From Spinacia oleracea (taxonomy: Eukaryota; Streptophyta; Magnoliopsida; Caryophyllales; Amaranthaceae): 64,000 nt of DNA. This document shows positions 33,828 to 45,800 of the stretch, in pieces. Location: contig NC_079487.1 of NCBI RefSeq assembly GCF_020520425.1, positions 50,878,719-50,942,718 on the forward strand, given 5' to 3'. The stretch's first letter is position 1. Every line of letters begins with the position of its first letter. Below the pieces are notes generated by a model. It was not told the origin of the DNA. It saw only the letters and a program-made list of their open reading frames with translations, and made no database searches. Both the position numbers and the translations under genes were made by a program.

Positions 33828-34320
33828 CACTACAAGAAAATGGGAATGTAGCCTCTAATGAGTTTTTGAAGCAAAAATGTGGATGTCTCTAATAAGTCCG
33901 TCGCTAATTAATGGTTGCCACTAAAGGCTCCCTTTTGAGACAATATGATGTGTTGCTTCTAAAAGCAAATACTTTTAGAGGCAACAATAAAACCATGCCT
34001 CGAAATATAATTAGAGGCAATATATATATTTGCCTCAAAATATAATTAGAGACAACCGCATATTCTTGACCCAAAATATAATTAGAGGCATATGTATGTT
34101 ATTGCCTCAAAATATAATTAGAGGCTAACATATATATATATTATTGCCTCAAAATATATTTAGAGGCAATATTAAAAGTTAATTCCAAAGACATTATATA
34201 TTTAGGAGCAATCATATAATTTTGCCTCAAAATACAATTAGAGTCAATTACATATGCCCCTAATGATATTTAAATGCAATCTAAAACTTCCACATGAAAG
34301 GTTTTTAGAGGCACCAAAAA
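33828..34320. mobile_element. One end of a CACTA (En/Spm) element with palindromic subterminal repeats
   Basis: CACTACAAGAAAA at 33828 is the canonical CACTA terminus and interrupts the LINE. Inside it, at least six copies of TTAGAGGCAA-type units and inverted TTGCCTCAAAATATAATTA units form a subterminal array, as expected for En/Spm transposase-binding regions. No opposite end (..CTTGTAGTG) is found in the window, so the rest of the element, its right border and any 3-bp duplication partner lie beyond or have been lost. Confidence 0.75.
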
Positions 34321-35608
34321 TAATATATGCAATTTTTATAATATTTTTTATTATTTTATTTATTTAACACTATTTTATATCTTGCTTCCAAGTTACACAA
34401 TTTTCTTCATACAAGTCCATGTACAATCACCTATAAGAAGTAATCATGATCAAATAGCAAAAGTAAGCTAAAGTAATTCATGAAAATGATGGAATTATTA
34501 ACTCAAAAAAAATGTATCTATAAATAATTAAAGTCATTACATAATTAGTACCCCTAAAAAATGTTATTGTTGAACGACATGACTTAGCATCAAAATAAAT
34601 AAAAGACTAATTTAGATGGAAAAAAAATGTCCTTTATAAATTTAAATATGAAAATACAATGTCTTTCTCTTCATCCGCTTCCAATTATCAACCTTTCTGC
34701 ACAATGCCAACGACAAATTTTTAACCTTGTTTCAATTAAAAAATATAGGACAGTACAAATGAGCATAAACTAGTACAAAGTATTTTCCATTGGAAGTGAA
34801 CTTGCAAAGAATGAATCATTTAAACTTACAAGTAAATAAATAATATAGCATGCTATTAATCTCCTTCATATGTTTGTATTTCCTTGATATTCGTAGCTTG
34901 GTACAACCAAGCAACTACCCACAAGAGTTCATCGATCAGGCTGATTAAGAGAATTTCAGTGTTAAAAACTTGAAGAAAATTTATAAATGTATGATATTAA
35001 CACATATAACAGAAAATGACTAAATTGGTATTAGACTCTTAAGAACTGTCTATAATTATAAACATTTATTTTCCATAAAATAGAGAAATGAACATCTTCT
35101 GAACACTAAAGTACTAACCAAATATCCTGATGAATGACATAATTTTTCAACATCTGGATAGGAATCATCTTACACGTCCCTAAAACGTATTTGCAAAAGA
35201 GAAAATCTGCACACACACAAAAAAACAGGAAAAATTATTTTGCATAAGCAAGAGCATTTGCGGGAGCTGCAAAACCAGCAGCTAGCTAACTACTACTCCA
35301 ACAATGGCTCCAATGGTACTATTACCAACTAAAACAGGTGTGCACAAGATGCGTCAAGCAATGAATCCTTTACAAGGATATGATCATCATTGTAGTATGT
35401 TTTTAATAAAAACTTCAGTAACGTAGTAGGGGAGAATAAGCAGTCAAATTGGTTCAATATTTTAATTAAGACAACCAACAAATATTAACACCTAGTGGAA
35501 GGGGAAGCAAAAGAGTTTACCAAAACCAACTGATAAACTAGAACAGTCACAGTGAGACAAATGAAACTTAATCTCACATATGTCACTTGATTAGGTTCAA
35601 AAGCGCAT
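34321..35608. other. Non-coding stretch, probably CACTA interior
   Basis: I recognise no domain or gene. The sequence is AT-rich and continues directly from the CACTA subterminal repeats to the AGGAA target site of the chromovirus. It may be non-coding interior of the CACTA element or a remnant of an older insertion. Confidence 0.35.
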
Positions 35609-36001
35609 AGGAATGCTAAGCATCCACCTATTACAATCACATACACCAGAAAGAAGGGCAGAGAAGGGATTACAGAAGGAGGGGCAGAATAGTCACACAA
35701 CAGAAGAATAACAGAAAGTTGTTAGGAGAGTTTGTTATGGAAGAAGAGTAAGCTCCAAGCCTTCGTATTAGCACAGCTATAAAAAAAAGAGATACATGTA
35801 ATAGAGAATTATGAAAAGTATGGTTTAGTTCTATCTTTTTGGAGAAAACCACCCCTCGAAGTGTGGCACTTGTAATTGATTGGTTACCCTGATCAGTTAA
35901 TACAAGCTATCCCAAACCTTTCCCTTAATTCCTGTGTATTAATCTGTTTGTCAGGTTAATTCTTAGCAAAGTGGTATCAGAGCAATACTATCCTGCTTAT
36001 C

Positions 36002-37124
36002 GTGGCACCACCAGTAACAACTCAGAGGATTGAATTCCTGGAAGAACAAACGGCGGAAATCCAGACTCGGTTGGCGAGTTTACAATCCACCATTGCTAAA
36101 CAGATTTCATCGTCGGTAATCTCCGCTATGGAGACGGTCAAGCAAACCATGGATGACCAGATCGCGGCCGACATTGAGCAAGCTATCCAGATAAGCAAGG
36201 AGGAATTGGAAATTGCAAATTACCGGATAGAAGGAAGGATTGACCGGACCAGGGAGAACGTTGAAGGAACGTTAGCTAAGTTCCAGGCGGAGATCCGGTT
36301 ATCTCTCACCGCCCTACATCCAGCTGCCCAGATGGAGCCTCACATGTTGCACCAAGATGATACGTATCAGGGGGAGGGAGACCACACACAGATGGATGGG
36401 TTCAGGGGAGCGTTCAATTTCAGAAGCTCGCCTAGTGGTGGTGGTGGCGGAAACACCAACTGGCGGTTCAAACGGATTGACCTACCGCAGTTTGAGGGGA
36501 CAAACCCAGATGGGTGGATCTTACGAGCCGAGAAGTTTTTTGGCTTTTACCGACTCAGTGAAGAGGAGAAACTAGATGCGGCGGTGGTGGGTCTTGAAGG
36601 AGACGCATTGGCTTGGTTTCAGTGGGAGAACAACCAACACCCCTTAGAACGATGGGACGAACTTAAGAGGATGTTGCTGAGAAGATTCCGGCAGGTTTCC
36701 GGTGGGACACTGCATGAACAGTGGTTGGAACACCGCCAGACAGGAACGGTGGTGGAGTACCGGCGCAAATTTATCGAGTTGATCGCACCATTAGACGGTA
36801 TTCCAAGGGAGGTGGCGAAGGGTCAGTTTATTAATGGCCTTAAAGATGAAGTCAAGGCTGAAGTCAGGTTACATGGACCCACTTCACTGGACCATGCAAT
36901 GGACTTGGCTGTCAAGGTGGAGGATAAGATGAACTTTGGGCCACATAAACGAAATGGGCCTTACTCATCCAACAACAAAATGGGGCAGTATTCTAACTCT
37001 TTTAAATCCGGTCACACAAATTATAACAACACCTCTGCTTTGTTGTCATCTTCCTCAACCCCGTCCACGACCCCGCGCAGCGGCTACAGTTACAGCACCA
37101 CCAAACCTTCCGGTGAGGTGCGGC
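36002..37124 (+). pseudogene. Gag N-terminal part of the outer chromovirus, interrupted by insertion
   Basis: The frame encodes a coiled-coil N-terminus (IEFLEEQTAEIQTRLASL) and the retrotransposon gag domain (LPQFEGTNPDGWILRAEKFF, EKLDAAVVGLEGDALAWFQWE, LHEQWLEHRQTGTVVEYRRKF). The expected start codon is GTG, with no ATG in the right place, which suggests an ATG-to-GTG change. At 37125-37129 the frame is cut by the nested element (GTTTG). It resumes after 42868, where SEKEFQYKREKGLCFRC continues gag into its zinc knuckle. Confidence 0.88.
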
Positions 37125-37129
37125 GTTTG

Positions 37130-37604
37130 TGCAATGCACCTGCTACTCACAACAACAACAACAAGGCCAAACACAGCAAGTACTCACAACAACAACAAGA
37201 CCAACACAGCAAGTATGGGAGAAGAAAGCTTTTCTGGTATTAATACTCAAGGTGTCTGAATACAAGGGTAGTAACTTTAGGTTACCAATCTCTAGGGTTA
37301 GTGACTTGAGGTCACAACTCTCAATTCTCACTACAAAATGCACACCATTCTCTTTCCTCCCCTTCTTTACTTATACTACCAATATCTCTCCTACTTGCAA
37401 GTACAACTATTAATTACTGCTGCTGCTTTTCATTGTCAGGTGGAAACGGCTTCATTTGGTGCTGTTGTCTACTTTGGTGCTGCAGTCTGCTCTGCTGCCT
37501 GCTTTCCTTCTTGTCCTTGAGTTGATTCAACAGATGGGCTTGTCTTCTTGGGCCTCCTGCGGTAGACAATGGGAATAGGTGGTAGATTAGTTGAGTCCAT
37601 CACA
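37130..37604 (-). repeat. 3' LTR of the nested chromovirus
   Basis: The LTR pairs with 42389-42863 at equal length. It contains a CAACAACAACAA-rich stretch near 37,150-37,205 that creates spurious poly-Gln/Thr open frames. The pol frame reads a short way into it. Confidence 0.92.
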
Positions 37605-40600
37605 TCACTCCGCCCCACAAGACTCACCTTGTCCTCAAGGTGGAAGTTCAGAAACCGTTCCTGAATCAAGATGGCTTCTTCCCATGTTGCCTCAAAGGAT
37701 GGAAGCCCCATCCATTTGATCAAGACCTCAGTTGTGGTGTTCCTGTCCTTGGTGTGGCGCACATCCAACACTGCTTCAGGTTCCACCACCAACTCCAACT
37801 CTGCTGTCAATTGTTCCAGAATGGTTGGGGAAGATTCTTGAGTGCCCACGACTCTCTTAAGTTGGGATACGTGAAATACGGGATGTATCTTACATGTAGG
37901 GGGTAATTTCAATTTGTAAGCAACATCCCCTACTTTCTGAGTCACAGTGTAAGGCCCGTAGAAACGTGCTGCCAGCTTTTCAAATGGCCTCTTGGCTAGA
38001 GATCGCTGCCTGTATGGCTGCAATTTAAGGAACACTTGTTCTCCTACTTTAAAGCTCTCATCTCTCCTCTTATTGTCAGCATTCTTCTTCATTATGTGTT
38101 GTGCACGGATCAGATTCAACTTTAATTCGTCCAACACCCCCATCCCTTTCTTGTAACATCTCTTCAAGACTGTCAACTGGGGTCTGCCCTTCCCCTATGC
38201 GGATCAGTCTCGGTGGATCTCTTTCGTAGAGAACCTTAAACGGAGTCATTCCTGTGGATGAATGTGGAGATGTGTTGTATGAAAACTCGGCCCATGCCAA
38301 CCACTTGGCCCATTCTTTAGGTCTCTCACTCGCGAAGCAACGCAAATAAGTTTCTAACCCTTTGTTCACATTCTCCAGCTGGCCGTCTGTTTGAGGATGG
38401 TATTCGGTGCTTCGTTTCATCTTGGTTCCATGGAGTTTGAACAACTCTTTCCAGAAAATACTCAGAAAAATCCTATCTCTGTCAGACACTATGGAAGAGG
38501 GAAACCCATGTAACCTCACTACCTCTTTGATGAAGGAATTAGCCACGGTAAGTGTTGTGAATGGGTGTTTCAGCCCAATAAAATGAGCGAACTTAGAGAG
38601 CCTATCCACCACAACTAGTATCGTGTCAACCCCTTTTAATGTCGGTAAGCCCTCGATAAAATCCATGGAAATGTCCTCCCACACGCTCGTAGGTACAGGC
38701 AGGGGCTGAAGTAAGCCTGCTGGGGATGTTTGTTGCATTGACAAACTACACAACTACGAACATAAGCTGCAATGCCCTTCCGCATACCTTACCAAAACCA
38801 CTCCGAAGCAATCCTCAAGTATGTCTTTACCTCTCCCGAGTGGCCACCTATAGGTGAATCGTGATATTCTCGAAGAAGTATGGGAATGAACCTTGAGTGT
38901 TTAGCCAACACTACCCGGCCGTTGAAGAGTAATCTGCCCCCTGCCACTGTGAACCCTGTCAGCACCTTCCCTTCCTCAATTTCTTGTCTGATTTTCAGCA
39001 AGCCTTCATCCCCATTAGCCTCCTCCTCCAACTCCTTCCAGTTTATGCCATGTGAGGACACTAACGTTCTCAACTCAATCTCTCCAAACTCCACCTCACC
39101 AGCTCCCTTTCTTGACAAAGCGTCAGCCACACAATTCGATGTTCCCGTTTTGTACTGAATTTCAAAATCAAAGCCTATTAACTTTCGAACCCATTTTTGG
39201 TAATCGGCCCCAATTTCCCGTTGTTGAGTGATGTACCTCAAACTTTGTTGGTCGGTTCTGATTATGAAGTGCCTTCCAAGGAGATAGTGCTTCCACTTTT
39301 GCACCGCCAAACACACTGCCATCAATTCTTTCTCATAAATTGATTTGCCCTGAGCTTGAGGGCCTAGAACTCGACTATAAAAGGCAATTGGCCGATTCTC
39401 CTGCATCATCACCGCCCCCAGCCCTGTACCCGAAGCATCTGTCTCAATAACGAACACTAATCTGAAATTTGGCATGGCCAAAACTGGGGCTGAAACCATG
39501 GCTTCCTTGAGTTGCAAAAAGAATGCTGTGGCTTCATCTGTCCACCGGAAATTGTCTTTACGAAGCTGATCCTTTAGCGGCTGGGCAATGTGTGCATAAT
39601 TGGAGATGAATTTCCGGTAATAACCGGTTAAACCTAAGAACCCGCGCAACTCCCGCAAATTCTTTGGGGCTGCCCAATCCTGCATTGCCTTAACCTTATC
39701 CTGGTCTACCGCCACTCCATCCCCGGAGATCACATGACCCAGATATGCCACCTCCGATTTCCTAAATTCACATTTCTTAAAGTTTGCGTACAACTGATGT
39801 TTCTCTAAAAGAGATAATACCAACTTCATATGTTCAATGTGGTCGGCTTTACAAGCACTGTAAACCAGTATATCATAAAAAAAAAACCAATACAAATTTT
39901 CTCAAAAAAACTCGAAATACCTCGTTCATTAGAGATTGGAAGGTTGCTGGAGCGTTGGTGAGGCCGAACGGCATTACCAGGAACTCGTAGTGGCCTTCGT
40001 GCGTCCTAAACGCTGTTTTATGAGTGTCCCCTGCCTTCACCAGAATTTGGTGAAAACCCGCCCTAAGGTCGAGTTTTGAGAATATTTGGGCACCATGAAG
40101 TTCATCCAACAGTTCATCTATCACCGGAATTGGGTACTTGTCGGGTACCGTTTCTTTATTGAGGGCCCTGTAATCAACGCAAAATCTCCATGACCCATCT
40201 TCTTTTTCACCAAGAGCACAGGGCTAGAAAACGGGCTAGTTGAGGGTTTTATGATTCCTGCCTCCATCATCTCACAAATCAGACGCTCAATTTCATCCTT
40301 TTGAAATTGCGGGTATCGGTAAGGTCGCACACTCATCGGGTTACTACCTTCCTTCAACACGATACTGTGCTCGTGGCCCCGAGGAGGCGGTAGCCCTTGT
40401 GGTACTTCGAACACCTTGCTGTACTCTTCTAATACCTCCTTTAGCAGCCCCTGTGGATCTCCTTTTTTTGCCAATTCACGATCATTACCCCCTAGGTGGT
40501 TGAGCTCCACCAGAACTCCCCCTCCTTCCTTTCGAAGCACCCTTATCATAGCTTTCAGTGAGATTTTAGAACGAGCCAAAGAGGGATCTTCCTTCAAGAT

Positions 40601-40699
40601 CACTGTGTTCCTCCGGTCTTGGTACTTCATTACCTGTGTTTTCCAGTTGGTGATAACCGGTCCGAGCTTTTCTAGCCATTGAATGCCGAGTATAAACAT
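37469..40699 (-). pseudogene. Pol of the nested chromovirus: PR-RT-RH-INT-chromodomain with frameshifts
   Basis: On the minus strand the order is the pre-RT linker (FILGIQWLEKLGPVITNWKT, 40699 onward), RT ([14 protein letters not shown]), RNase H (IETDASGTGLGAVM..IRTDQQSLRYI), integrase ([36 protein letters not shown]) and a chromodomain (EVLIKWMGLPSFEATWEEA). Breaks occur between gag-PR and RT at ~40,690, after KKK near 40,200, in the RT active site near 39,880, near 38,780, and between integrase and the C-terminal part near 38,150. At the RT active site a T/A run has shifted the frame and the first Asp of the FFDD motif reads Tyr. The copy is not functional. Confidence 0.9.
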
Positions 40700-42347
40700 C
40701 CGAGTTCCCTAATTGCAGTGGAAAAAAGTCTTCTTCAACCTCTACCTCCTCATTCAACTTCAGTTTCACGGCCTTGCAAACCCCTTTTCCTTTAACTGAC
40801 TCTCCATTACCCAATGACACCCCAAACCCGGTTGACTCTGTTACTGGTACAGATAATTTCTCTACGGCCCGGAGCGATATAAAAATGTGGGTAGCCCCCG
40901 GGTCGACCATTAAAATGACCTCTCCTGTCCCAATTCTTCCCACCATCTTCATTGTTTTCGGATTAGTGAGCCCTACGATTGAGTTGATTGACAGCGTGGT
41001 CGGAATCTCATCCTCCTCTACTTCCCCCATCTGCAACTCTTCGTCGCTCCTTACCCCTTCACAATCATCGTCTTCCACCAAAAGGACACTCATTTCCTTC
41101 CTCTTACATTGGTGACCTATGCCCCACCTTTCATCGCACCTAAAACATAATCCTCTAGCTCTCTGATCTTGATACTCTTTTTCCGTTAGCCTTCGTGTTT
41201 CTCCGGTGAATTTGGAGGTTGAACCTGTCGATCGCGGTGGCGCAATGGTGTTAGAAGCTTGCCACCCACCTGTAGAAAAGGTTGTGGGTTTGAGATAATT
41301 TCCTCGACTTACTGTATTGTGAGAATTAGAATTGGAGGCTGTAGATTGGGCCCCTGTGTTAATATGATTAGTAGTGCTCTGTATTGGGCTTTTACTAAAG
41401 TAAGAAAACCCATTCTTGTTGGCTGCATACCCATTCCTCTTCAACCCATTAACCCGGATCTTCTCTTCCACCCAAAATGCCACATCCACGGTATCCTCAA
41501 ACGAATACGGGTTCAACACCCGAACTTCAGCCTTAATCTCCTCTTTTAACCCGTTCAAAAACTGACCTATTAATATGCTGTCAGGAACGTCCTCTAATGG
41601 TGACACCAACTCAATGAAACGACGCTGATAATCATCCACGGTGGAGGTTTGCGTGGCGGCGAGCCACTGCTCGTGGAGGCTGCCGGCGTTCATGGGTCTG
41701 TATTTCAGCAGCACCCTTGCCTTAAGCGCCGCCCAGTTTCTAATTGGATTTCGTCGTGATTCAAAGGTGAACCACCGCAAGGCATCGCCGTCCATTGACA
41801 CCACTGCAGCGTCAAGCTTCTCCTCCTCCGATAACTTATAGAAATCAAAGTATTTCTCCCCTCTCATAATCCACCCATCCGGATCCGTCCCTTCAAACAC
41901 CAGCATATCCAATTTTCTGTACTTCCAGTGACTGCCTCTGTCATTCTGCCCATTTCTGTTTCTGTTCTCATAATTCTCAGAGTATTGCTCACCGAAATTC
42001 CGTACAGGGGACTGTGCCGCCGTCGCTCCTTTGGCCAACAATGCCTTCAAGTCCTCCAGAAATTTATCCTGGTTGCTTTTCATCAGCGCCATCTGAGTGT
42101 TTAGATCTGCCCTAAAACGCTCAATCCTTCCCTCCAAACGGCTGGTCGCCTCTTCCATGGTGGTTTGTATTTTCTGGTTATCTTCTTCACTTTTGTTAGC
42201 AAATTTTTCTGCCAAAGTCTTCTGAAAAGCAGCCATTCCCTCTGTTAAGAGCTGCTGGATATTCCCCTCCAGTCCTTCCAAACGCTGCCTGACCTCCGCC
42301 AACCCTGTCTCTAGACCGTCCATTCTTTGCGACGTGGACAGGACCAT
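40566..42347 (-). CDS. Gag-protease ORF of the nested chromovirus, 593 codons (last ~40 out of frame)
   Basis: The protein starts MVLSTSQRMDGLE, has a coiled coil to about residue 110 and a gag domain at about 150-290 (FEGTDPDGWIMRGEKYF, SLHEQWLAATQT). A zinc knuckle CFRCDERWGIGHQC lies near 400, and a pepsin-like retroelement protease core with LMVDPGATH near 480. The catalytic triplet reads D-P-G rather than D-S/T-G, as it does in the outer element. After FFPLQLGNSDV the frame shifts, so the final residues are artefactual and the true continuation is the pol frame at 40699. Confidence 0.85.
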   Translation of the reverse strand: MVLSTSQRMDGLETGLAEVRQRLEGLEGNIQQLLTEGMAAFQKTLAEKFANKSEEDNQKIQTTMEEATSRLEGRIERFRADLNTQMALMKSNQDKFLEDLKALLAKGATAAQSPVRNFGEQYSENYENRNRNGQNDRGSHWKYRKLDMLVFEGTDPDGWIMRGEKYFDFYKLSEEEKLDAAVVSMDGDALRWFTFESRRNPIRNWAALKARVLLKYRPMNAGSLHEQWLAATQTSTVDDYQRRFIELVSPLEDVPDSILIGQFLNGLKEEIKAEVRVLNPYSFEDTVDVAFWVEEKIRVNGLKRNGYAANKNGFSYFSKSPIQSTTNHINTGAQSTASNSNSHNTVSRGNYLKPTTFSTGGWQASNTIAPPRSTGSTSKFTGETRRLTEKEYQDQRARGLCFRCDERWGIGHQCKRKEMSVLLVEDDDCEGVRSDEELQMGEVEEDEIPTTLSINSIVGLTNPKTMKMVGRIGTGEVILMVDPGATHIFISLRAVEKLSVPVTESTGFGVSLGNGESVKGKGVCKAVKLKLNEEVEVEEDFFPLQLGNSDVYTRHSMARKARTGYHQLENTGNEVPRPEEHSDLEGRSLFGSF

Positions 42348-42388
42348 GATTACTTTCCCTTCCTAGAATCATCCGCTCTGATACCACT

Positions 42389-42863
42389 TGCAATGCACCT
42401 GCTACTCACAACAACAACAACAAGGCCAAACACAGCAAGTACTCACAACAACAACAAGACCAACACAACAAGTATGGGAGAAGAAAGCTTTTCTGGTATT
42501 AATACTCAAGGTGTCTGAATACAAGGGTAGTAACTTTAGGTTACCAATCTCTATGGTTAGTGACTTGAGGTCACAACTCTCAATTCTCACTACAAAATGC
42601 ACACCATTCTCTTTCCTCTCCTTCTTTACTTATACTACCAATCTCTCTCCTACTTGCAAGTACAACTATTAATTGCTACTGCTGCTTTTCTTTGTCAGGT
42701 GGCAACGGCTTTATTTGGTTCTGTTGTCTGCTTTGGTGTTGCAGTCTGCTCTGTTGCCTGCTTTCCTTCTTGTCCTTGAGTTGATTCAACAGATGGGCTT
42801 GTCTTCTTGGGCCTCCTGCGGTAGACAATGGGAATAGGTGGTGGATTAGTTGAGTCCATCACA
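42389..42863 (-). repeat. 5' LTR of the nested chromovirus
   Basis: The LTR ends at the second GTTTG copy. Just outside its left edge the plus strand reads GCTCTGATACCA, the complement of the tRNA-Met primer-binding site. Confidence 0.92.
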
Positions 42864-42868
42864 GTTTG

Positions 42869-45800
42869 AGTGAGAAAGAGTTTCAGTACAAGAGGGAGAA
42901 GGGATTGTGTTTCCGTTGTGATGGTAAGTGGAACATCGGCCATGTGTGTAGCAAGAAAGAATTGAGCTTGTTGTTCACGGTGGAGGATGATGAGGATTCG
43001 GGTACCGGGAGTGACGAGGTGCTGGAGGTTCATGATGATGAGTTAATACAGCCTGAGATTTCTTTAAACTCTGTTATGGGATTGACCAATCCTAAAACAA
43101 TCAAGATGGTGGGGCGTATCGGCGGAGAAGAGGTGGTATTCATGATCGATCCCGGTGCGACGCATAACTTCATTTCGACGACCACTGGGGACAAAATACT
43201 CCTTCCAGTGACGCCATCGAGAGCTTTTGGGGCTCATTGGGAACTGGAGAATCTATTCAAGGGGAAGGGGTTTGTCAGGCTGTTCCATTACACTTACAGG
43301 GAATACACTTATAGGGAATTGATGTGGTTGAGGATTTCTTTCCACTGCCTCTAGGAAATTCTGATCTCATCTTGGGCATTCAATGGTTCGAGAAATTGGG
43401 TACCATGACCACTAATTGGAAGACCCAAACCCTCACATTCATGTTGAATGGCACTGCAGTAACGCTGGTAGGTGATCCTTCTTTGGGAAGGTCACTCGTG
43501 TCATTAAAGGCGATGATTCGTACAATACTCAAGGAAGGCAGTGGGTTCTTGATCGAGTTTAACCATCTGGAGGGACAAGGAGAACAGGTTGTAGGGAGTG
43601 AGACACTACCCACTGTTCCCCCCTTCTTAGAACAGGTGCTGCAGAACTTTGAGAAAGTGTTTAATATGCCGGGTGGATTGCCTCCGGGTAGGGGGCACGA
43701 GCATTCTATTGTGCTCAAGGAAGGAACTGACCCAGTGAGTGTACGCCCATACAGGTACCCGCAATGCCAAAAGGATGAGATTGAAAAGCTAGTTCATGAT
43801 ATGCTAAACGCGGGCATCATTCAGGTAACATCTAGCCCTTTTTCGAGTCCAGTTTTACTTGTGAAGAAAAAAGATGGGTCATGGCGTTTTTGTGTTGATT
43901 ATAGGGCTTTGAATAAAGTCACCGTTCCGGATAAATACCCTATCCCTGTAATTGATGAATTGTTGGATGAATTACATGGGTCTAAAGTTTTCTCTAAGCT
44001 TGACTTAAAATCTGGATACCACCAAATCAAGGTGAGGAAGGAGGATGTGGCAAAAACAACATTTAGAACACAGGAAGGGCATTATGAGTTCCTCGTAATG
44101 CCTTTTGGACTCACGAATGCCCCCGCAACGTTTCAAGCTCTCATGAATGATGTGTTCAGGCCATACTTGAGACGGTTTGTCTTGGTGTTTTTTGACGACA
44201 TATTAATCTACAGTAAAAATGCAGAGGAGCACCAACAACATCTTACTATTGTGCTGGAATTGTTAGCCTCACATCAGCTTTACGCCAATGCAAAGAAATG
44301 CGATTTTGGCCAGCAAGGTGTGCCTATTTGGGCCATATAATCTCCGCTGACGGGGTGTCCGTGGATAAGAGTAAAGTGCAGTCCATGTTAGAGTGGAGCA
44401 TACCTGTAAACATCAGAGAATTAAGAGGTTTCTTGGGCTTGACTGGATACTACAGAAAATTCATTGCGGGGTACGCTAAGATAGCACAACCATTGACAGA
44501 ACAACTCAAGAAGGATAATTTCAACTGGAATGAGTCAGCTACTACGACATTCAGAACTTTACAGCAGGCTATGATGTCTGCTCCTGTTTTGGCCATGCCA
44601 AACTTTGATAAGCTATTCATCCTGGAAGCTGATGCCTCGGGATTTGGGGTGGGTGCAGTGTTGTTACAAGAAGAACACCCAATAGCTTTCTTCAGTAAGG
44701 TCTTAGGACAACGGGCAAGGCTTAAATCCATTTATGAGAAGGAATTGATGGCGATTGTGCTTGCCGTCTTGAAATGGAAGCACTACCTCTTGGGAAGAAA
44801 ATTCATCATTCGGACTGATCAACAAAGTCTTAAGTATCTCATGGAGCAACGAGAAGTGGGGCATGACTATCAAAAATGGGTTAGCAAAATCATGGGATAT
44901 GACTTTGATATCCATTACAAACCAGGTGCATCAAATAAGGCCGCTGATGCATTATCTCATAAAAATGCAGTGACAAAGGAGTTGGGGTCTATGGTGACCA
45001 CTTGTGGGTTAGATTGGCCAGCCATCCACACTGTGATCCAGCAAGATGGCTTGATTCAACAGTTAACAAAGGCTTGCTTGGAGCAAGTGTCTAAGGGCTA
45101 TTTTGTTGAAGGGGGGTTACTCAAGTTCAAGGGGAGGATCGTACTTCCTATGAATTCAACCATTGTGACCACTTAACTCCATGAATACCATAATACACCC
45201 ATAGGAGGTCACTCAGGGGATTTCAAGACATATCAACGGCTAGCACAAGAATGGTACTCGCCTGGCATGAGGAAGCAAGTAACTAATTATGTTCGGGCTT
45301 GTGTTGTCTGCCAACAACAGAAAACATCCACCCTCAGCCCTGCTGGCCTTTTGCAGCCACTTCCCATCCCAGAAAAAGTTTGGGAGGACATATCCATGGA
45401 TTTTTTGGAAGGTCTTCCTAAATCCATGGGCTATGATTCAGTTCTGGTAGTGGTAGATCGACTCACTAAGTATGCCCACTTTGTGCGACTGAGACACCCT
45501 TACACGGCTGCTCAAATAGCTTCCACATTCATAAGTGAAGTGGTCAAGCTGCACGGTTTTCCATCTACAATTGTGTCTGATCGGGATAGGATATTTCTGA
45601 GTTTATTCTGGAAGGAACTTTTCAAGCTGCAGGGCACTGCCCTTTATTGAAGTACAACTTATCATCCTCAATCAGACGGGCAGACAGAGGTGGTGAACAA
45701 GGGGATGGAAGCCTACCTCAGGTGCTTCATTAATGGCAGTCCTAAGAGTTGGGCAATATGGTTACCCTGGGCAGAATATTGCTACAATACGTCTGTTCAC

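Larger units (their letters stand above)
37130..42863 (-). mobile_element. Nested Ty3/gypsy chromovirus (Reina-like), 5.7 kb, inserted in the gag of the outer element
   Basis: Two 475-bp LTRs (37130-37604 and 42389-42863) begin TGCAATGC and end CACA, flanked by GTTTG (37125-37129, 42864-42868). The minus-strand primer site TGGTATCAGAGC lies just inside the right LTR, so that copy is the 5' LTR. The LTRs differ at about 15 positions by eye (~3%). Proteins are of the same lineage as the outer element (shared LDAAVV, LTNPKT, DPGATH and chromodomain motifs) but clearly a different family. Confidence 0.95.

Noticed and set aside
37129-37343. Poly-Gln/Thr or poly-Cys frames at the left end of the nested LTR (also 42388-42602)
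   Set aside because: They come from the CAACAACAA repeat inside the LTR, in all frames and both copies.
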